Source of the DNA: Lentisalinibacter salinarum | Lineage (GTDB): Bacteria; Pseudomonadota; Gammaproteobacteria; Steroidobacterales; Woeseiaceae | DNA: 64,000 nt | Reading direction: 5' to 3' | NCBI RefSeq assembly: GCF_040706555.1 | Contig: NZ_JAPDRH010000002.1 | Span: 620,001 to 684,000, forward strand | In this document: positions 49,653-58,601 of the stretch, one piece after another | Layout of the letters: each line of letters begins with the position of its first letter | How positions within the stretch are numbered: the first letter of the stretch is position 1 | The notes under the pieces: generated by a model | The model's input: the letters and a program-made list of their open reading frames with translations, nothing else | What the model was told of the DNA's origin: nothing | Database searches by the model: none | Position numbers and translations under genes: made by a program

Positions 49653-50812
49653 TCGACCCCGGCCTCCTGTTCTGTCTCGCCCGCGGCAGCGTCGGGGTCC
49701 GATTCGATCATCATCTGGTCGATGAGCTCGGCCACTTCGGCCAGCGTGGGCGCGTCCGGATCCGCCTCGACGACGTTCGCCACCAGGCGCACCCGGCGTG
49801 CCAGCTCGTTCTCGTCCCGGCTCAGTACGCGGATGGGGACACCCCTCGCATCGGCTGCAGCACGCCGCGCGTTCGCCCGCTCGTGTTGCTCGGCGAACGC
49901 ACCCGATTCCTGCCGTGCACGCTCCATCAACGCGTCGAGGAGCGCGTCCGGATCGCGCTCGTCCTCCGCCAGCATCGGATGCGCCTCCATGTAGAACTCC
50001 CCCGCCCGGCGGCCGTAGAGCACGGGCTGGTTGACGATGGTGACCGGCGTGCCCCGATCCACCTGTTCGTACAGGGTCTCGATGTTCTCCGGGTAGAGCC
50101 GCACGCAGCCGTGACTCACCCGCATGCCCACGCCGTAGGGCTGGTTCGTGCCGTGGATCAGGTAGCCCGGCATATCGAGTTGCAGCACCCGGTTGCCCAG
50201 CGGGTTGTCCGGGCCCGGCTCGACCACGGCCGGCAGCGGGTTGCCGGCCTCGGCGTGTTCCTGGCGCACCGACCACGGCGGATACCACACCGGATCCCGG
50301 GCCTTGTCGATCACCACCGCGGTGCCGGTCGGCGTCTCCCAGCCTTCGCGGCCGATGCCGATCGGGTGGGTGATCACCGTCTGCGCCTCGCCTTCGTCCG
50401 CCGGCGGAAAGTAGAACAGGCGCTTGGCGGCGATGTTGAGCACGATGCCTTCCCGGGGCGCATCCGGCAGCACGAACTGCGTCGGCAGCACGACGATCGC
50501 GCCCTCGCCCGGCAGCCAGGGGTCCACGCCCGGGTTGGCCTGCACCAGTTCGTCGTAACCCAGGCCGTAGGCGCGCGCGATATCCGAGAAGGTGTCGGAC
50601 TCACGGGTCTGGATGATCTGCACCTCGCCGACCACGCTCTGCCGTGGCGACGTCAGCTCGAATCGGTCGGCTGCGATCGGCTCGCGCTCCTCCAGCGTGT
50701 CGATCCAGCGCACGTCGCTCCTTGCGCCGTCCTGACCGCCGGTCGCGGCGCAGCCGGCCACCGTCAGGCCCACCGCGGCGGTGACGAGGATGCCGGACAG
50801 ACGGCGAGTCAT
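49649..50812 (-). CDS. L,D-transpeptidase lipoprotein with LysM-like domain
   Basis: 387 residues. Lipoprotein signal MTRRLSGILVTAAVGLTVAGC (Cys21 in VAGC). LysM-like repeat IQTRESDTFSDIARAYGLGYDELVQANPGVDPWLPGEG. The YkuD catalytic domain has HGTNQPYGVGMRVSHGCVRLYPENIETLY (His and Cys of SHGC). The tail of about 100 residues is acidic and helical. The known family makes 3-3 peptidoglycan cross-links or attaches lipoproteins to peptidoglycan. An ATG at 50878 is an alternative that would spoil the signal peptide. Part of the repair-envelope chain. Confidence 0.9.
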   Translation of the reverse strand: MTRRLSGILVTAAVGLTVAGCAATGGQDGARSDVRWIDTLEEREPIAADRFELTSPRQSVVGEVQIIQTRESDTFSDIARAYGLGYDELVQANPGVDPWLPGEGAIVVLPTQFVLPDAPREGIVLNIAAKRLFYFPPADEGEAQTVITHPIGIGREGWETPTGTAVVIDKARDPVWYPPWSVRQEHAEAGNPLPAVVEPGPDNPLGNRVLQLDMPGYLIHGTNQPYGVGMRVSHGCVRLYPENIETLYEQVDRGTPVTIVNQPVLYGRRAGEFYMEAHPMLAEDERDPDALLDALMERARQESGAFAEQHERANARRAAADARGVPIRVLSRDENELARRVRLVANVVEADPDAPTLAEVAELIDQMMIESDPDAAAGETEQEAGVE

Positions 50813-50913
50813 GCCGGGGGTTTCCCGGCCGATTGCCGGGCCGGCGGTGCGGCGAACTGTGGGACGGCGGGTGGTCATCGCGGGAATTCTAGCGGATGGC
50901 GGCAGCGGCCGCC

Positions 50914-51291
50914 TCAGACCGCGAGCCCCAGGTAATACAGGGTGGCCAGGAACGCGAGCACCATCAGCGCGAGCGCGCCCAGGTTCAGCGCCGTCCGCCA
51001 GACGGAGCGCCGGCGGCGCACGTCCCGCCGTATCGACTCCGCATCGGCGCCGCCGGGTCCGGCCGGGTTGAGGCGCCAGCGCTGCCCGCCCTGGCGGGGC
51101 ACCGGCGTGAAGTACTCCCGCCAGCCCTGCAGGATGCGCTGGGTGCGGCCCATGTCGACGGCGGCGCCGCGGGCGATGCGCAGCACGGACAGCCCCTCCG
51201 GCGGCCCTTCCTCGAGGACCGCGGCGATGCGCTGGATGTCCGAAGACAGGCGACGGTCGAAAAGCAGGGGAAAGGAATAGGATCGGTTCAT
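50914..51291 (-). CDS. Small tail-anchored protein with possible winged-helix domain
   Basis: 125 residues. Residues 1-75 (LSSDIQRIAAVLEEGPPEGLSVLRIARG, RILQGWREYFTPVPRQGGQRWRLNP) look like a helix-helix-helix-beta hairpin, compatible with a winged helix, which is my inference. An Arg-rich linker (RRDVRRRRSVWR) precedes a single C-terminal membrane segment (LGALALMVLAFLATLYYLGLAV). It overlaps the methyltransferase stop by four bases. No named family recognised. Confidence 0.65.
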   Translation of the reverse strand: MNRSYSFPLLFDRRLSSDIQRIAAVLEEGPPEGLSVLRIARGAAVDMGRTQRILQGWREYFTPVPRQGGQRWRLNPAGPGGADAESIRRDVRRRRSVWRTALNLGALALMVLAFLATLYYLGLAV

Positions 51292-52067
51292 GACGGCATG
51301 CAGGTGTCGGTGTCAGAGTTGCCGCGAGGGGGACGCCGGCAGGCCCGCACCGCGAGCGGCCAGCGCACCCGGCGCGGGCCCGGCCCCCAGAGCGCCTCCA
51401 GGCGGCCTGCGATGTCGGCCAGCGGATCGATGCCGGCCGCCTTGCGACAGCGCGCCAGCGCCGACCAGGTGGACAGATAACCGAGCATCTGCCCGGCCTC
51501 CCATTCCGCCTCCATGTGGAACTCCGGCGTCTCGAGCTCCGGCCACGGCATGCCGATGGTGCCATAGCCCGCATCGATATGCCGCCGCTCGGGAGGCCAC
51601 CAGGGGCCGAGCGGCCCGCGGTAGAACTCCAGCACCAGCGCGTCGATGTCGGGATCGACGGTGCAGAGTTCGTAGCACCAGGCCGCCAGCAGTCCGTCGT
51701 CCGCGAGCACCCGGCCCGCCTCGGCGAAGAACCGGTCCCGGTCGAACCAGTGCAGGGCCTGGGCGACTGTGATCAGGTCCGCCGCGGCCTCCGCCATTCC
51801 GGAGTCCTCGGCTGTCGCCACCCGGAAGCGCACGCCCGGCAGCGCCGGCGCGCGGCGGATCTGCGCCTCGCTCGCGTCCGTCGCCTCCACCCTGCGGAAA
51901 AGCGGCGCCAGGCCCTCCGCCGCCTGCCCGCTGCCGGTGGCGCAATCCCATGCCACGCCGCGGCCGGGAGCCGTGGCCGCCAGCCAGTCGAACAGCGCCT
52001 GCGGATAGCGGGGCCGGTAGCGGGAATAATCGCCGGAGACGCCGGAGAAATGATCGCGGAAGCTCAT
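51288..52067 (-). CDS. Class I SAM-dependent methyltransferase
   Basis: 259 residues. MSFRDHFSGVSGDYSRYRPRYPQALFDWL, motif I VAWDCATGSGQAAEGL, acidic VEATDASEAQ, then LITVAQALHWFDRDRFFAEAGRVL. This layout matches the family of small-molecule methyltransferases related to trans-aconitate and ubiquinone types. The substrate is unknown. The WxxxR-containing C-terminal part (ALWGPGPRRVRWPLAVRACR) is Arg-rich. Four-base overlaps on both sides. Confidence 0.85.
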   Translation of the reverse strand: MSFRDHFSGVSGDYSRYRPRYPQALFDWLAATAPGRGVAWDCATGSGQAAEGLAPLFRRVEATDASEAQIRRAPALPGVRFRVATAEDSGMAEAAADLITVAQALHWFDRDRFFAEAGRVLADDGLLAAWCYELCTVDPDIDALVLEFYRGPLGPWWPPERRHIDAGYGTIGMPWPELETPEFHMEAEWEAGQMLGYLSTWSALARCRKAAGIDPLADIAGRLEALWGPGPRRVRWPLAVRACRRPPRGNSDTDTCMPS

Positions 52068-52834
52068 GCCGAAGCTCCGGCGGAGGAGTCCCGTATCCAG
52101 ATCCAGCCTTCCCGCTCGGCCAGCGCCCGGTCGGACGGCGGCGGGCAGCGGCCGGCGAGGAAGTCGGCCCCGGCCAGCGCCGCCAGGGCGGCATCGAGTA
52201 CGTCCGCCGCGTTCAGCAGCAGGCCGCGGTGCTCGCCCGGGTCGAGTTCCCCGGCGAGGCCGTCGAGGATGACCGTCCGCAGTTCCCGCGCGGCCGCCGG
52301 CTTGTAGCGCCGGGCGGGCAGGTCGCGGCTCAGCAGCACGGCGGCGGGATAGACCTCGATGGCCGCGCTGGCGCCGAGTTCGGGCGACCAGGCGAGCGGG
52401 ATGGGCTCCGCCCGCAGTTCGCGCAGCGCGCCCAGCACGCCCAGAGCCGCGACGGCCGTGCGGGCGATCCGGTCGGCGCCCACCTCCAGCGGCTGCTTGC
52501 CGAGCCGCCGGCGCACGAACTCATCGGTGGCGCGGCGAAAGAGACGATTCGGCTCGGTCTGTCTCAGCGCGGCTCCGGCCCGATGGGCCGCGATCGTCTC
52601 ACCGAGCGCGGTCGGCCAGCCGAGTGGCGCGTCCAGGCAGAACAGCGCCGGCCCGTCGCCGGCCGCCGCTGCGGCCAGGCAGGCGACGGAACCGGGGCCG
52701 TCGCCGAGCGCCGCGTGGCTCACCCGGTAGCGCCCGCCGTCCCGGGTGATGCCCACCACGCCGGTCTTGCGGGGGTCGGTGGCGCAGTCGATCCCGACAA
52801 TGGTCCGGACCAGGCTCTCGTCGACGGCGCTCAC
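52064..52834 (-). CDS. DUF429 protein (predicted RNase H-like fold)
   Basis: 256 residues from a GTG that overlaps the PdeM stop. Conserved acidic positions: VGIDCATDPRKTG, FCLDAPLGWP and IEVYPAAVL, plus FRRATDEFVRRRLG. NAADVLDAALAALAGADFLAG near the end supplies another Asp pair. DUF429 has been grouped with RNase H-like nucleases by fold, but activity is unproven. In this position it could be a nuclease accessory to the repair genes, which is inference. Confidence 0.8.
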   Translation of the reverse strand: MSAVDESLVRTIVGIDCATDPRKTGVVGITRDGGRYRVSHAALGDGPGSVACLAAAAAGDGPALFCLDAPLGWPTALGETIAAHRAGAALRQTEPNRLFRRATDEFVRRRLGKQPLEVGADRIARTAVAALGVLGALRELRAEPIPLAWSPELGASAAIEVYPAAVLLSRDLPARRYKPAAARELRTVILDGLAGELDPGEHRGLLLNAADVLDAALAALAGADFLAGRCPPPSDRALAEREGWIWIRDSSAGASA

Positions 52835-53502
52835 AGCGCCACCACCGTGTCGGGGCCGACCGCGAACACCCGGTCATCCGGCGCCGGCAGGATGTTCTGC
52901 CCGCCGGTGAAGGTGCCGAAGGCCGGTAGCACGGCGTGATCGTCCCGGAACCAGAACACGGGCAGGCGCAGCCGGTCGGCGCCGGTGCGCAGGCGTACCG
53001 CCGGATGCAGATGGCCGCCGAGGCCGTAACCGCGACCGTCGGGCTCCGGCTCGTGCTGCAGCACGAAGGGCGGTTCCGGCCGGGGCTCGGCGAACCAGCG
53101 GATCCGCGGATCGAGTCTCTGCCGCGTCGCGGGCCGGTCGTGATTGCCGGCGACGATGCTGACGGCCGCCTCCACGCCGTCGAGCCAGGCGGAGATCGCG
53201 TCCAGCCAACGATCCGTCTCGCCGGGCGGCGCATGGGTAAAGTCGCCCAGCACGACGAGTTCCCCGGCGCCGAACTGCGCCACCAGCCGGGCCAGGCGCT
53301 GCAGGTCCGATTCGGTCACGCCGCCGGGCACGGCCAGACCCGCCCGGCCGAACGTCCATTCCTTGCCGAGATGCACGTCCGCTACCAGCAGCATGCGGCG
53401 CCGCGGCCAGTACACCGCCCGGTCGTGGTGCAGCAGCAACCGCTCGCCGGCGCAGTCGATCGGCACAGCGCCGGCGGACGCCTCGGGTGCCACCGCGCTC
53501 AT
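52831..53502 (-). CDS. pdeM: Ligase-associated DNA damage response phosphoesterase PdeM
   Basis: 223 residues, calcineurin-like metallophosphoesterase. The metal ligands are seen in LLVADVHLGKEWTFGRAG (Asp, His), VVLGDFTHAPPG (Asp), IVAGNHDRPA (Asn-His-Asp) and GLGGHLHPAVRL. The start at 53502 overlaps the Lhr stop by four bases. The frame extends to 53613 without family support. The known set of exonuclease, ligase, Lhr helicase and PdeM is found together in many bacteria. Confidence 0.92.
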   Translation of the reverse strand: MSAVAPEASAGAVPIDCAGERLLLHHDRAVYWPRRRMLLVADVHLGKEWTFGRAGLAVPGGVTESDLQRLARLVAQFGAGELVVLGDFTHAPPGETDRWLDAISAWLDGVEAAVSIVAGNHDRPATRQRLDPRIRWFAEPRPEPPFVLQHEPEPDGRGYGLGGHLHPAVRLRTGADRLRLPVFWFRDDHAVLPAFGTFTGGQNILPAPDDRVFAVGPDTVVAL

Positions 53503-55979
53503 GCGCTCTTCCGTCGCCGCTCGGCGGCGCGCTCGAGGCTGGCGGCCATGCGCTCGACCCGGTCGCGCCAGGTCTCGCTGGACATTATCTGGCTCTGCAG
53601 ACGCTCCGCCCACAGCGGGAAGGCGAGCGGCGTCAGCCGTTCCGGCCGCTCGATGACGATGCGCTTGCCGCCGATCGCCGCCAGCGCCTCGCGCATGCGC
53701 CGGGCCTCGAGCTGACTCTCCAGCACCTCCCGGCGGGCCTGATCCAGCAGCAGGTTGTCGCTGTCGTAGCGCTCCAGCACGTCGAAGATGAGTCCGCTGG
53801 AGGCCTGGATCTGGCGGGTCGACTTGCCGCGGCCGGGATAACCCTGGAATACCAGGCCGGCGATGCGGGCGATGTCACGGAACCGGCGCCTGGCGATCTC
53901 GCCGGTATTCATGCAGGCGAGCAGATCGGCCTCCAGATCGCCGGGCGCGAACAGCCGGGCGAGGCGTTCCTCGTCGATGGCCGGCTCCTCGCGGCAGAGC
54001 AGTTCCAGGCCGTAGTCATTGGCCGAGAGCGTGAAAGTGGCGGGCGTCTCGCGGGACAGCCGCCACGCGATCAGGGTCGCGAGCCCCTCGTGCACCAGCC
54101 GGCCGGCGAAGGGATAACAGAACAGACTGACGCCCTCGCGGCTGCGGGTCACCTCCACCAGCAGCTCGCCGGGCACCGGCAGCCGCGACCAGCGCCGCTG
54201 CAGATCCAGCAGGCCGGCGACTGCGTTCACCTCCGCCGGTTCGTCCGCGCCGGATCCGGCCGCCGCCAGCACCTCCAGCACGCTGTCGGCCAGCTCGGTG
54301 GACAGCGGCATGCGCCCGCCCTGCCAGCGGGGCACGGTGCGCCTGCCCTTCTTCGCCCGTCGCACGTAGGCGGTCATGTCGCGCACCCGGGCGAGCTCGA
54401 CCAGACGTCCGGCGAACAGGAATCGATCGCCCCGTTGCAGCCGGGAGACGAAGGACTCCTCGATGGTGCCGAGCGAGCCGCCCGTCAGCCAGCGGATGTT
54501 CATCGCGGTGTCGCTGGCGATGGTGCCGATGCCCATGCGGTGACGCTGGCCGATGCCCCGGTCCGTCACCCGGTAGCGTCCGTCCACGGCTTCCACGCGC
54601 CGGTACTGCGGATACCCCTGCAGCGCCTGGCCGCCGCGGGTGACGAAGTCCATCACCCAGCCCCATTCGGCATCCGAGATGCCGGCGAAGGCGTGGGTAC
54701 GGCTCACCTCCGCGCGCATGGCCTCCGCCTCGAAGCCGCCGCCGAGCGCGACGGTGACCAGGTGCTGCGCCAGCACGTCCAGCGAGCGGACCAGCGGCCG
54801 GCGCGCCTCGATGCGCCCCTGCTCCGCCGCCCGGCGGGCGGCGGCGATCTCCACCAGTTCGAAGGCGTGGGTAGGCACACACAGCACTTCCGAGACGGCG
54901 CCCGGCTGATGGCCGCTGCGCCCGGCACGCTGCAGCAGCCGGGCGACGCCCTTCGGGCTGCCCACCTGCATCACCTGGTCCACCGGGCTGAAGTCCACGC
55001 CCAGGTCGAGCGACGAGGTGCACACCACGCAGCGCAGCTCGCCCGCCCTGAGGCCGTCCTCGATGCGCTGCCGCAGCTTGCGGTCGATGGAGCCGTGATG
55101 GAGCGCGATGCGCCCCACCCAGTCCGGCCGTGCGTCCACCAGCCCCTGGAACCACAGCTCCGCCTGGGAGCGGGTGTTGGTGAACAGCAGCGTGGAGCCC
55201 TTCGACTCGATGGCCTCGACCACCGCCGGCAGCAGCCGGACGCCCAGGTGGCCCGCCCAGGGGAAGCGCTCGAGCGTCTCGGGCAGCACCGAGCGGATGC
55301 GTACGGTCTTCGGCGCGTGCCCGCGCACGAGTCGGCCCGCCGTTCCCGGCCCGAGCAGCACGTCCCGGGCCTCGGCGAGGTTCGCCAGCGTCGCGGACAG
55401 CCCCCAGGTCCTGAGCCCCGGCGCGATGCTGCGCAGCCGCGCGAGGCAGAGCTCCAGCTGCACGCCCCGCTTCGTGCCCAGCAGCTCGTGCCACTCGTCC
55501 ACCACCACGCAGGCGAGTCTCCGGAACCAGCTGGCTCCGTCGGCGTAGCTCAGCAGCACCGACAGACTCTCGGGTGTCGTGACGAGCGCCTCGGGCGGCC
55601 GCCTGCGCTGCCTTGCGCGCACGGACTGGGACGTGTCGCCGCTGCGCACCTCCACCCGCCAGTCGCTGCCGAGGGCCGCCGCCGCGTCTGCCAGGTTCTC
55701 CCGGGTATCGACCGCCAGCGCGCGCAGCGGCGTGATCCAGAGCACACGCGGACCGCCGTCCGCGCCGCCCGCCGCCGCAGCCTCCGCCAGCGGGCCGAGC
55801 CAGGCCGCCAGCGACTTCCCGCTGCCGGTCGGCGAGTGGATCAGCCCGGACTCGCCGGCGAGGTAGGCGTCCCGGGCCTCGCGCTGGAAGTCGAACAGCC
55901 GCCAGCCGCGCTCGTCGAACCACGCCTGCAGCCGCGCATCGAAATCGCCTGTCACACTTGCCGTCAAATTCTCGCTCAC
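53499..55979 (-). CDS. Ligase-associated Lhr-type DEXH helicase
   Basis: 826 residues. Motif I in IHSPTGSGKSLAAWLGPLAE, motif Ia WITPLRALAVDT, DExH box VVVDEWHELLGTKRG, motif III LSATLANL, motif VI LLQRAGRSGHQPGA. The C-terminal part has the winged-helix and Lhr-core region (IRWLTGGSLGTIEESFVSRLQRGDRFLFAG) typical of ligase-associated Lhr. A 3'-5' DNA helicase in the known family. Four-base overlaps with PdeM and with the ligase gene. Confidence 0.95.
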   Translation of the reverse strand: MSENLTASVTGDFDARLQAWFDERGWRLFDFQREARDAYLAGESGLIHSPTGSGKSLAAWLGPLAEAAAAGGADGGPRVLWITPLRALAVDTRENLADAAAALGSDWRVEVRSGDTSQSVRARQRRRPPEALVTTPESLSVLLSYADGASWFRRLACVVVDEWHELLGTKRGVQLELCLARLRSIAPGLRTWGLSATLANLAEARDVLLGPGTAGRLVRGHAPKTVRIRSVLPETLERFPWAGHLGVRLLPAVVEAIESKGSTLLFTNTRSQAELWFQGLVDARPDWVGRIALHHGSIDRKLRQRIEDGLRAGELRCVVCTSSLDLGVDFSPVDQVMQVGSPKGVARLLQRAGRSGHQPGAVSEVLCVPTHAFELVEIAAARRAAEQGRIEARRPLVRSLDVLAQHLVTVALGGGFEAEAMRAEVSRTHAFAGISDAEWGWVMDFVTRGGQALQGYPQYRRVEAVDGRYRVTDRGIGQRHRMGIGTIASDTAMNIRWLTGGSLGTIEESFVSRLQRGDRFLFAGRLVELARVRDMTAYVRRAKKGRRTVPRWQGGRMPLSTELADSVLEVLAAAGSGADEPAEVNAVAGLLDLQRRWSRLPVPGELLVEVTRSREGVSLFCYPFAGRLVHEGLATLIAWRLSRETPATFTLSANDYGLELLCREEPAIDEERLARLFAPGDLEADLLACMNTGEIARRRFRDIARIAGLVFQGYPGRGKSTRQIQASSGLIFDVLERYDSDNLLLDQARREVLESQLEARRMREALAAIGGKRIVIERPERLTPLAFPLWAERLQSQIMSSETWRDRVERMAASLERAAERRRKSA

Positions 55980-57574
55980 GAGCGCACCAGCGCCCTCACG
56001 CTCTCGATATCGTCGGCGTCATCCACGCCCAGGTCCCGGCGCCAGCGGGCGATGCGGGGGAATCTGAGTGCCACGCCGGACTTGTGGCGGCGCGAGGCAT
56101 TGATGCCCTCGAAGGCGATCTCGAACACCTGCTCCGGCCGCACGGAACGAACGGGCCCGAAGCGCTCCACCGTGTTGCGCCGGATCCAGCGGTCCAGCTC
56201 CCGGATCTCGGCGTTGTCGAGTCCGGAGTAGGCCTTGGCGATGGGCACCAGGTCGCCGTCCCGCCAGACCGCGAAAGTATAGTCGGTGTACAGGTTGGCC
56301 CGCCGCCCGTGTCCGGGCTGTGCATAGATCATGACGGCATCGACGGTGTGAGGCGCCACCTTCCACTTCCACCAGAGGCCACGCTGCCGGCCGGTGCCGT
56401 AGGGCGAGTCCAGCGCTTTCAGCATCATCCCCTCCACCCGCCGCTCCCGGGACTCGTTTCGCAGCGCGGCGTAATCCGCCCAGTCGCCGGCTTCCACGAC
56501 CGGAGAGAGCCTGAGTGTCTCGTGTGCGGCCGGCACGACGTCCGCCAGCGCGGCGCGGCGCTCGGCCAGCGGCCGATGGCGGATGTCCTCGCCGCCCTGT
56601 TCCAGCAGGTCGTAGGCGAGGAAGACGGCGGGGACCTCCGCCAGCAGCTTCGCGCCGACGCGCTTGCGGCCGATGCGCCGCTGCAGCGCCGCGAAGTCCA
56701 TCACGCCGGTGTCGGCGTCCCAGGCCAGGATCTCGCCGTCCAGCACCGTGCCGTCGGGGAGCACTTGCGCCGCATCTCTTACCTCGGGGAAACGGTCGGT
56801 GATCAGATCCTCGCCCCGCGACCAGAGGAAGCCGCGGCCGGCGCGGCGCACGAGCTGGGCGCGGATGCCGTCCCACTTCCACTCCACCTGCCAGTGCGCC
56901 GGCGCGCCCGGCAGATCCGCGGGATGCGTGTCATCCAGCGGCGCGGCGAGGCAGAAGGGATAGGGTCGGGAGACGTCCGCCTCGCCGTCGTCCGGCGACA
57001 TGAGCTGCTCGAAGAATCCGGCGTCCGGCTCCCACTGCCCCATCAGGCGATGCAGGATCACCGGCCGCGACAGGCCGGCCGCCTCGGCCAGCGCCCGCGC
57101 CGCGAGCGTGCGGGAGACCCCCACCCGGAATGCGCCGGTCAGGAGCTTGTTCAGGAGATAGCACTGCTCGTAATCGAGGGTCGCCCACCAGCGTTTCACG
57201 CGCTCGCCCTGGGCCTCCGCCTCCAGCCCGCGCAGGGGCAGGATCTCCGTCTCCAGCCAGTCCGCCAGCGAACGATCGTCGGCGGGCGCGGCACGGCCGG
57301 CGTCGGTCAGGAGCGCTATGGTCTCCGCCAGGTCGCCCACCGATGCGTAGGTGTCGTCCACCAACCAGTCCGGCAGGTCCACGCTCTCGTACAGCCACTG
57401 GCGCAGGCGGGCCGGCCCCGCCAGCTGCTTCATGCGGCGGCCGGACAGGAAGTAGACGGCCCAGGCGGCGTCCGCCGGTGGCGACCCGGAGAAATAACGG
57501 ACCATGGCCGCCACCTTGAGGTTGGTGGAGGTGGTCTGGTCCAGCTCCTGGTAGAGGCGGCTGAAGTCACGCAT
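55976..57574 (-). CDS. ATP-dependent DNA ligase
   Basis: 532 residues. The N-terminal helical domain (MRDFSRLYQELDQTTST) precedes the adenylation domain with the active-site Lys in VEWKWDGIRAQLV (KxDG as KWDG). GEDLITDRFPEV, LDGEILAWD and VEGMMLKALDSPYGTG (motif IV) follow, with WWKWK and FEIAFEGI in the OB-fold. It matches the ATP-dependent ligases tied to the Lhr/exonuclease/PdeM set. It starts 26 bases after the exonuclease stop. Confidence 0.95.
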   Translation of the reverse strand: MRDFSRLYQELDQTTSTNLKVAAMVRYFSGSPPADAAWAVYFLSGRRMKQLAGPARLRQWLYESVDLPDWLVDDTYASVGDLAETIALLTDAGRAAPADDRSLADWLETEILPLRGLEAEAQGERVKRWWATLDYEQCYLLNKLLTGAFRVGVSRTLAARALAEAAGLSRPVILHRLMGQWEPDAGFFEQLMSPDDGEADVSRPYPFCLAAPLDDTHPADLPGAPAHWQVEWKWDGIRAQLVRRAGRGFLWSRGEDLITDRFPEVRDAAQVLPDGTVLDGEILAWDADTGVMDFAALQRRIGRKRVGAKLLAEVPAVFLAYDLLEQGGEDIRHRPLAERRAALADVVPAAHETLRLSPVVEAGDWADYAALRNESRERRVEGMMLKALDSPYGTGRQRGLWWKWKVAPHTVDAVMIYAQPGHGRRANLYTDYTFAVWRDGDLVPIAKAYSGLDNAEIRELDRWIRRNTVERFGPVRSVRPEQVFEIAFEGINASRRHKSGVALRFPRIARWRRDLGVDDADDIESVRALVRS

Positions 57575-57600
57575 GCCGGCGTCGCCCCCGGTGCCGATCC

Positions 57601-58593
57601 TTACTGGTCATCGCCGCTGCCCTCGTACAGCGTCTCCAGCGCGGCGGCGTCGACCCCGCGCTCCCGCAGCAGGCGCACCAGCGCATCCGTGTGACCGTGG
57701 GTGGCCAGCACCCGGGAGGCGCCGGTCTCCTCGATGGTCCTGAGCAGCGACGGCCAGTCCGCGTGATCCGAGAGCACGAAACCCCGGTCGTAGCCCCGCC
57801 GTCGGCGCTGGCCGCGGATGCGCATCCAGCCCGAACAGAAGCCGGTACTCGCCTGGCGGAAGCGGCGCATCCAGGTGCTGCCGGCCGCGCCGGGCGGCGC
57901 GACGATCAGCTCGCCGGCGTAGTCCCCCTTGCGGCGCAGGTCCACCTTCTCCGTCGGCAGCATGGCGACGCCGGCTTCCCGGTAGACCTCCACCAGCGCG
58001 TCCACGGCGCCGTGCACGTACACGCACCGGTCCGTGTATGCGGTCAGTTCGGCCAGCACCCGCTGGGCCTTGCCGAGCGCGTAGCAGAACAGCACCGACG
58101 GCCGTCCGGATGCCGCGTTGCCCTGCCACCAGTCGTGGATCTCGGCCGCGGTCTCGTGGCCCGGCTTCCAGCGGTACACGGGCAACGCGAAGGTGGCTTC
58201 GGTGATGAAGGTATCGCAGGGCACGACCTCGAACGGCGTGCAGGTGGGATCCGGATCCCGCTTGTAGTCGCCGGATACCACCCAGACGCCCTCCTCGCCC
58301 TCGATGCGGATCTGGGCGGAACCGAGCACGTGGCCGGCGGGATGGAAGGACACCGTGGTGTCGCCGAACGCGATGCGCTCGCCCCAGCCGACTGCGCGGA
58401 TGTCGGCGTCGGCGCCGAGGCGTTTGCGCAACAGGCCGACCCCGGGCGCACCCGCGTAATAGACCTGCGAGCCCGGCCGGGCATGGTCGGCGTGGGCGTG
58501 GGTGATGAGCGCCGTCTGCGCCGGACGCCAGGGGTCGATGTGGAAGCCGCCGGCCGCGCAGGCGAGGCCGGTGTCGGTTGCGCGGACCAGCAC
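57601..58593 (-). CDS. Ligase-associated DNA damage response exonuclease (metallo-beta-lactamase fold)
   Basis: 330 residues from the GTG at 58593. The beta-CASP-type motif HAHADH appears in TALITHAHADHARPGS. FHPAGHVLGSAQI and WVVSGDYKRDPDPT follow, then FVLSDHADWPSLL and THGHTDALV. The family is related to mRNA 3'-end and SNM1-like nucleases. A start at 58641 would overlap the M48 gene and lacks family support. The N-terminus then reads VLVRATDTGLACAAGGFHIDPWRPA, as in relatives. First gene of the repair set. Confidence 0.9.
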   Translation of the reverse strand: MLVRATDTGLACAAGGFHIDPWRPAQTALITHAHADHARPGSQVYYAGAPGVGLLRKRLGADADIRAVGWGERIAFGDTTVSFHPAGHVLGSAQIRIEGEEGVWVVSGDYKRDPDPTCTPFEVVPCDTFITEATFALPVYRWKPGHETAAEIHDWWQGNAASGRPSVLFCYALGKAQRVLAELTAYTDRCVYVHGAVDALVEVYREAGVAMLPTEKVDLRRKGDYAGELIVAPPGAAGSTWMRRFRQASTGFCSGWMRIRGQRRRRGYDRGFVLSDHADWPSLLRTIEETGASRVLATHGHTDALVRLLRERGVDAAALETLYEGSGDDQ

Positions 58594-58601
58594 GCCCCGG
58601 G

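Noticed and set aside
49653..50288. Upstream part of a 270-residue frame reaching the 58-residue gene
   Set aside because: Lies in another frame of the L,D-transpeptidase gene. Only the last 58 codons have a start with a ribosome site and gene overlaps.
53487..56231. 914-residue plus-strand frame over the helicase and ligase genes
   Set aside because: Antisense of two well-supported genes, spans their junction and has no family motif.
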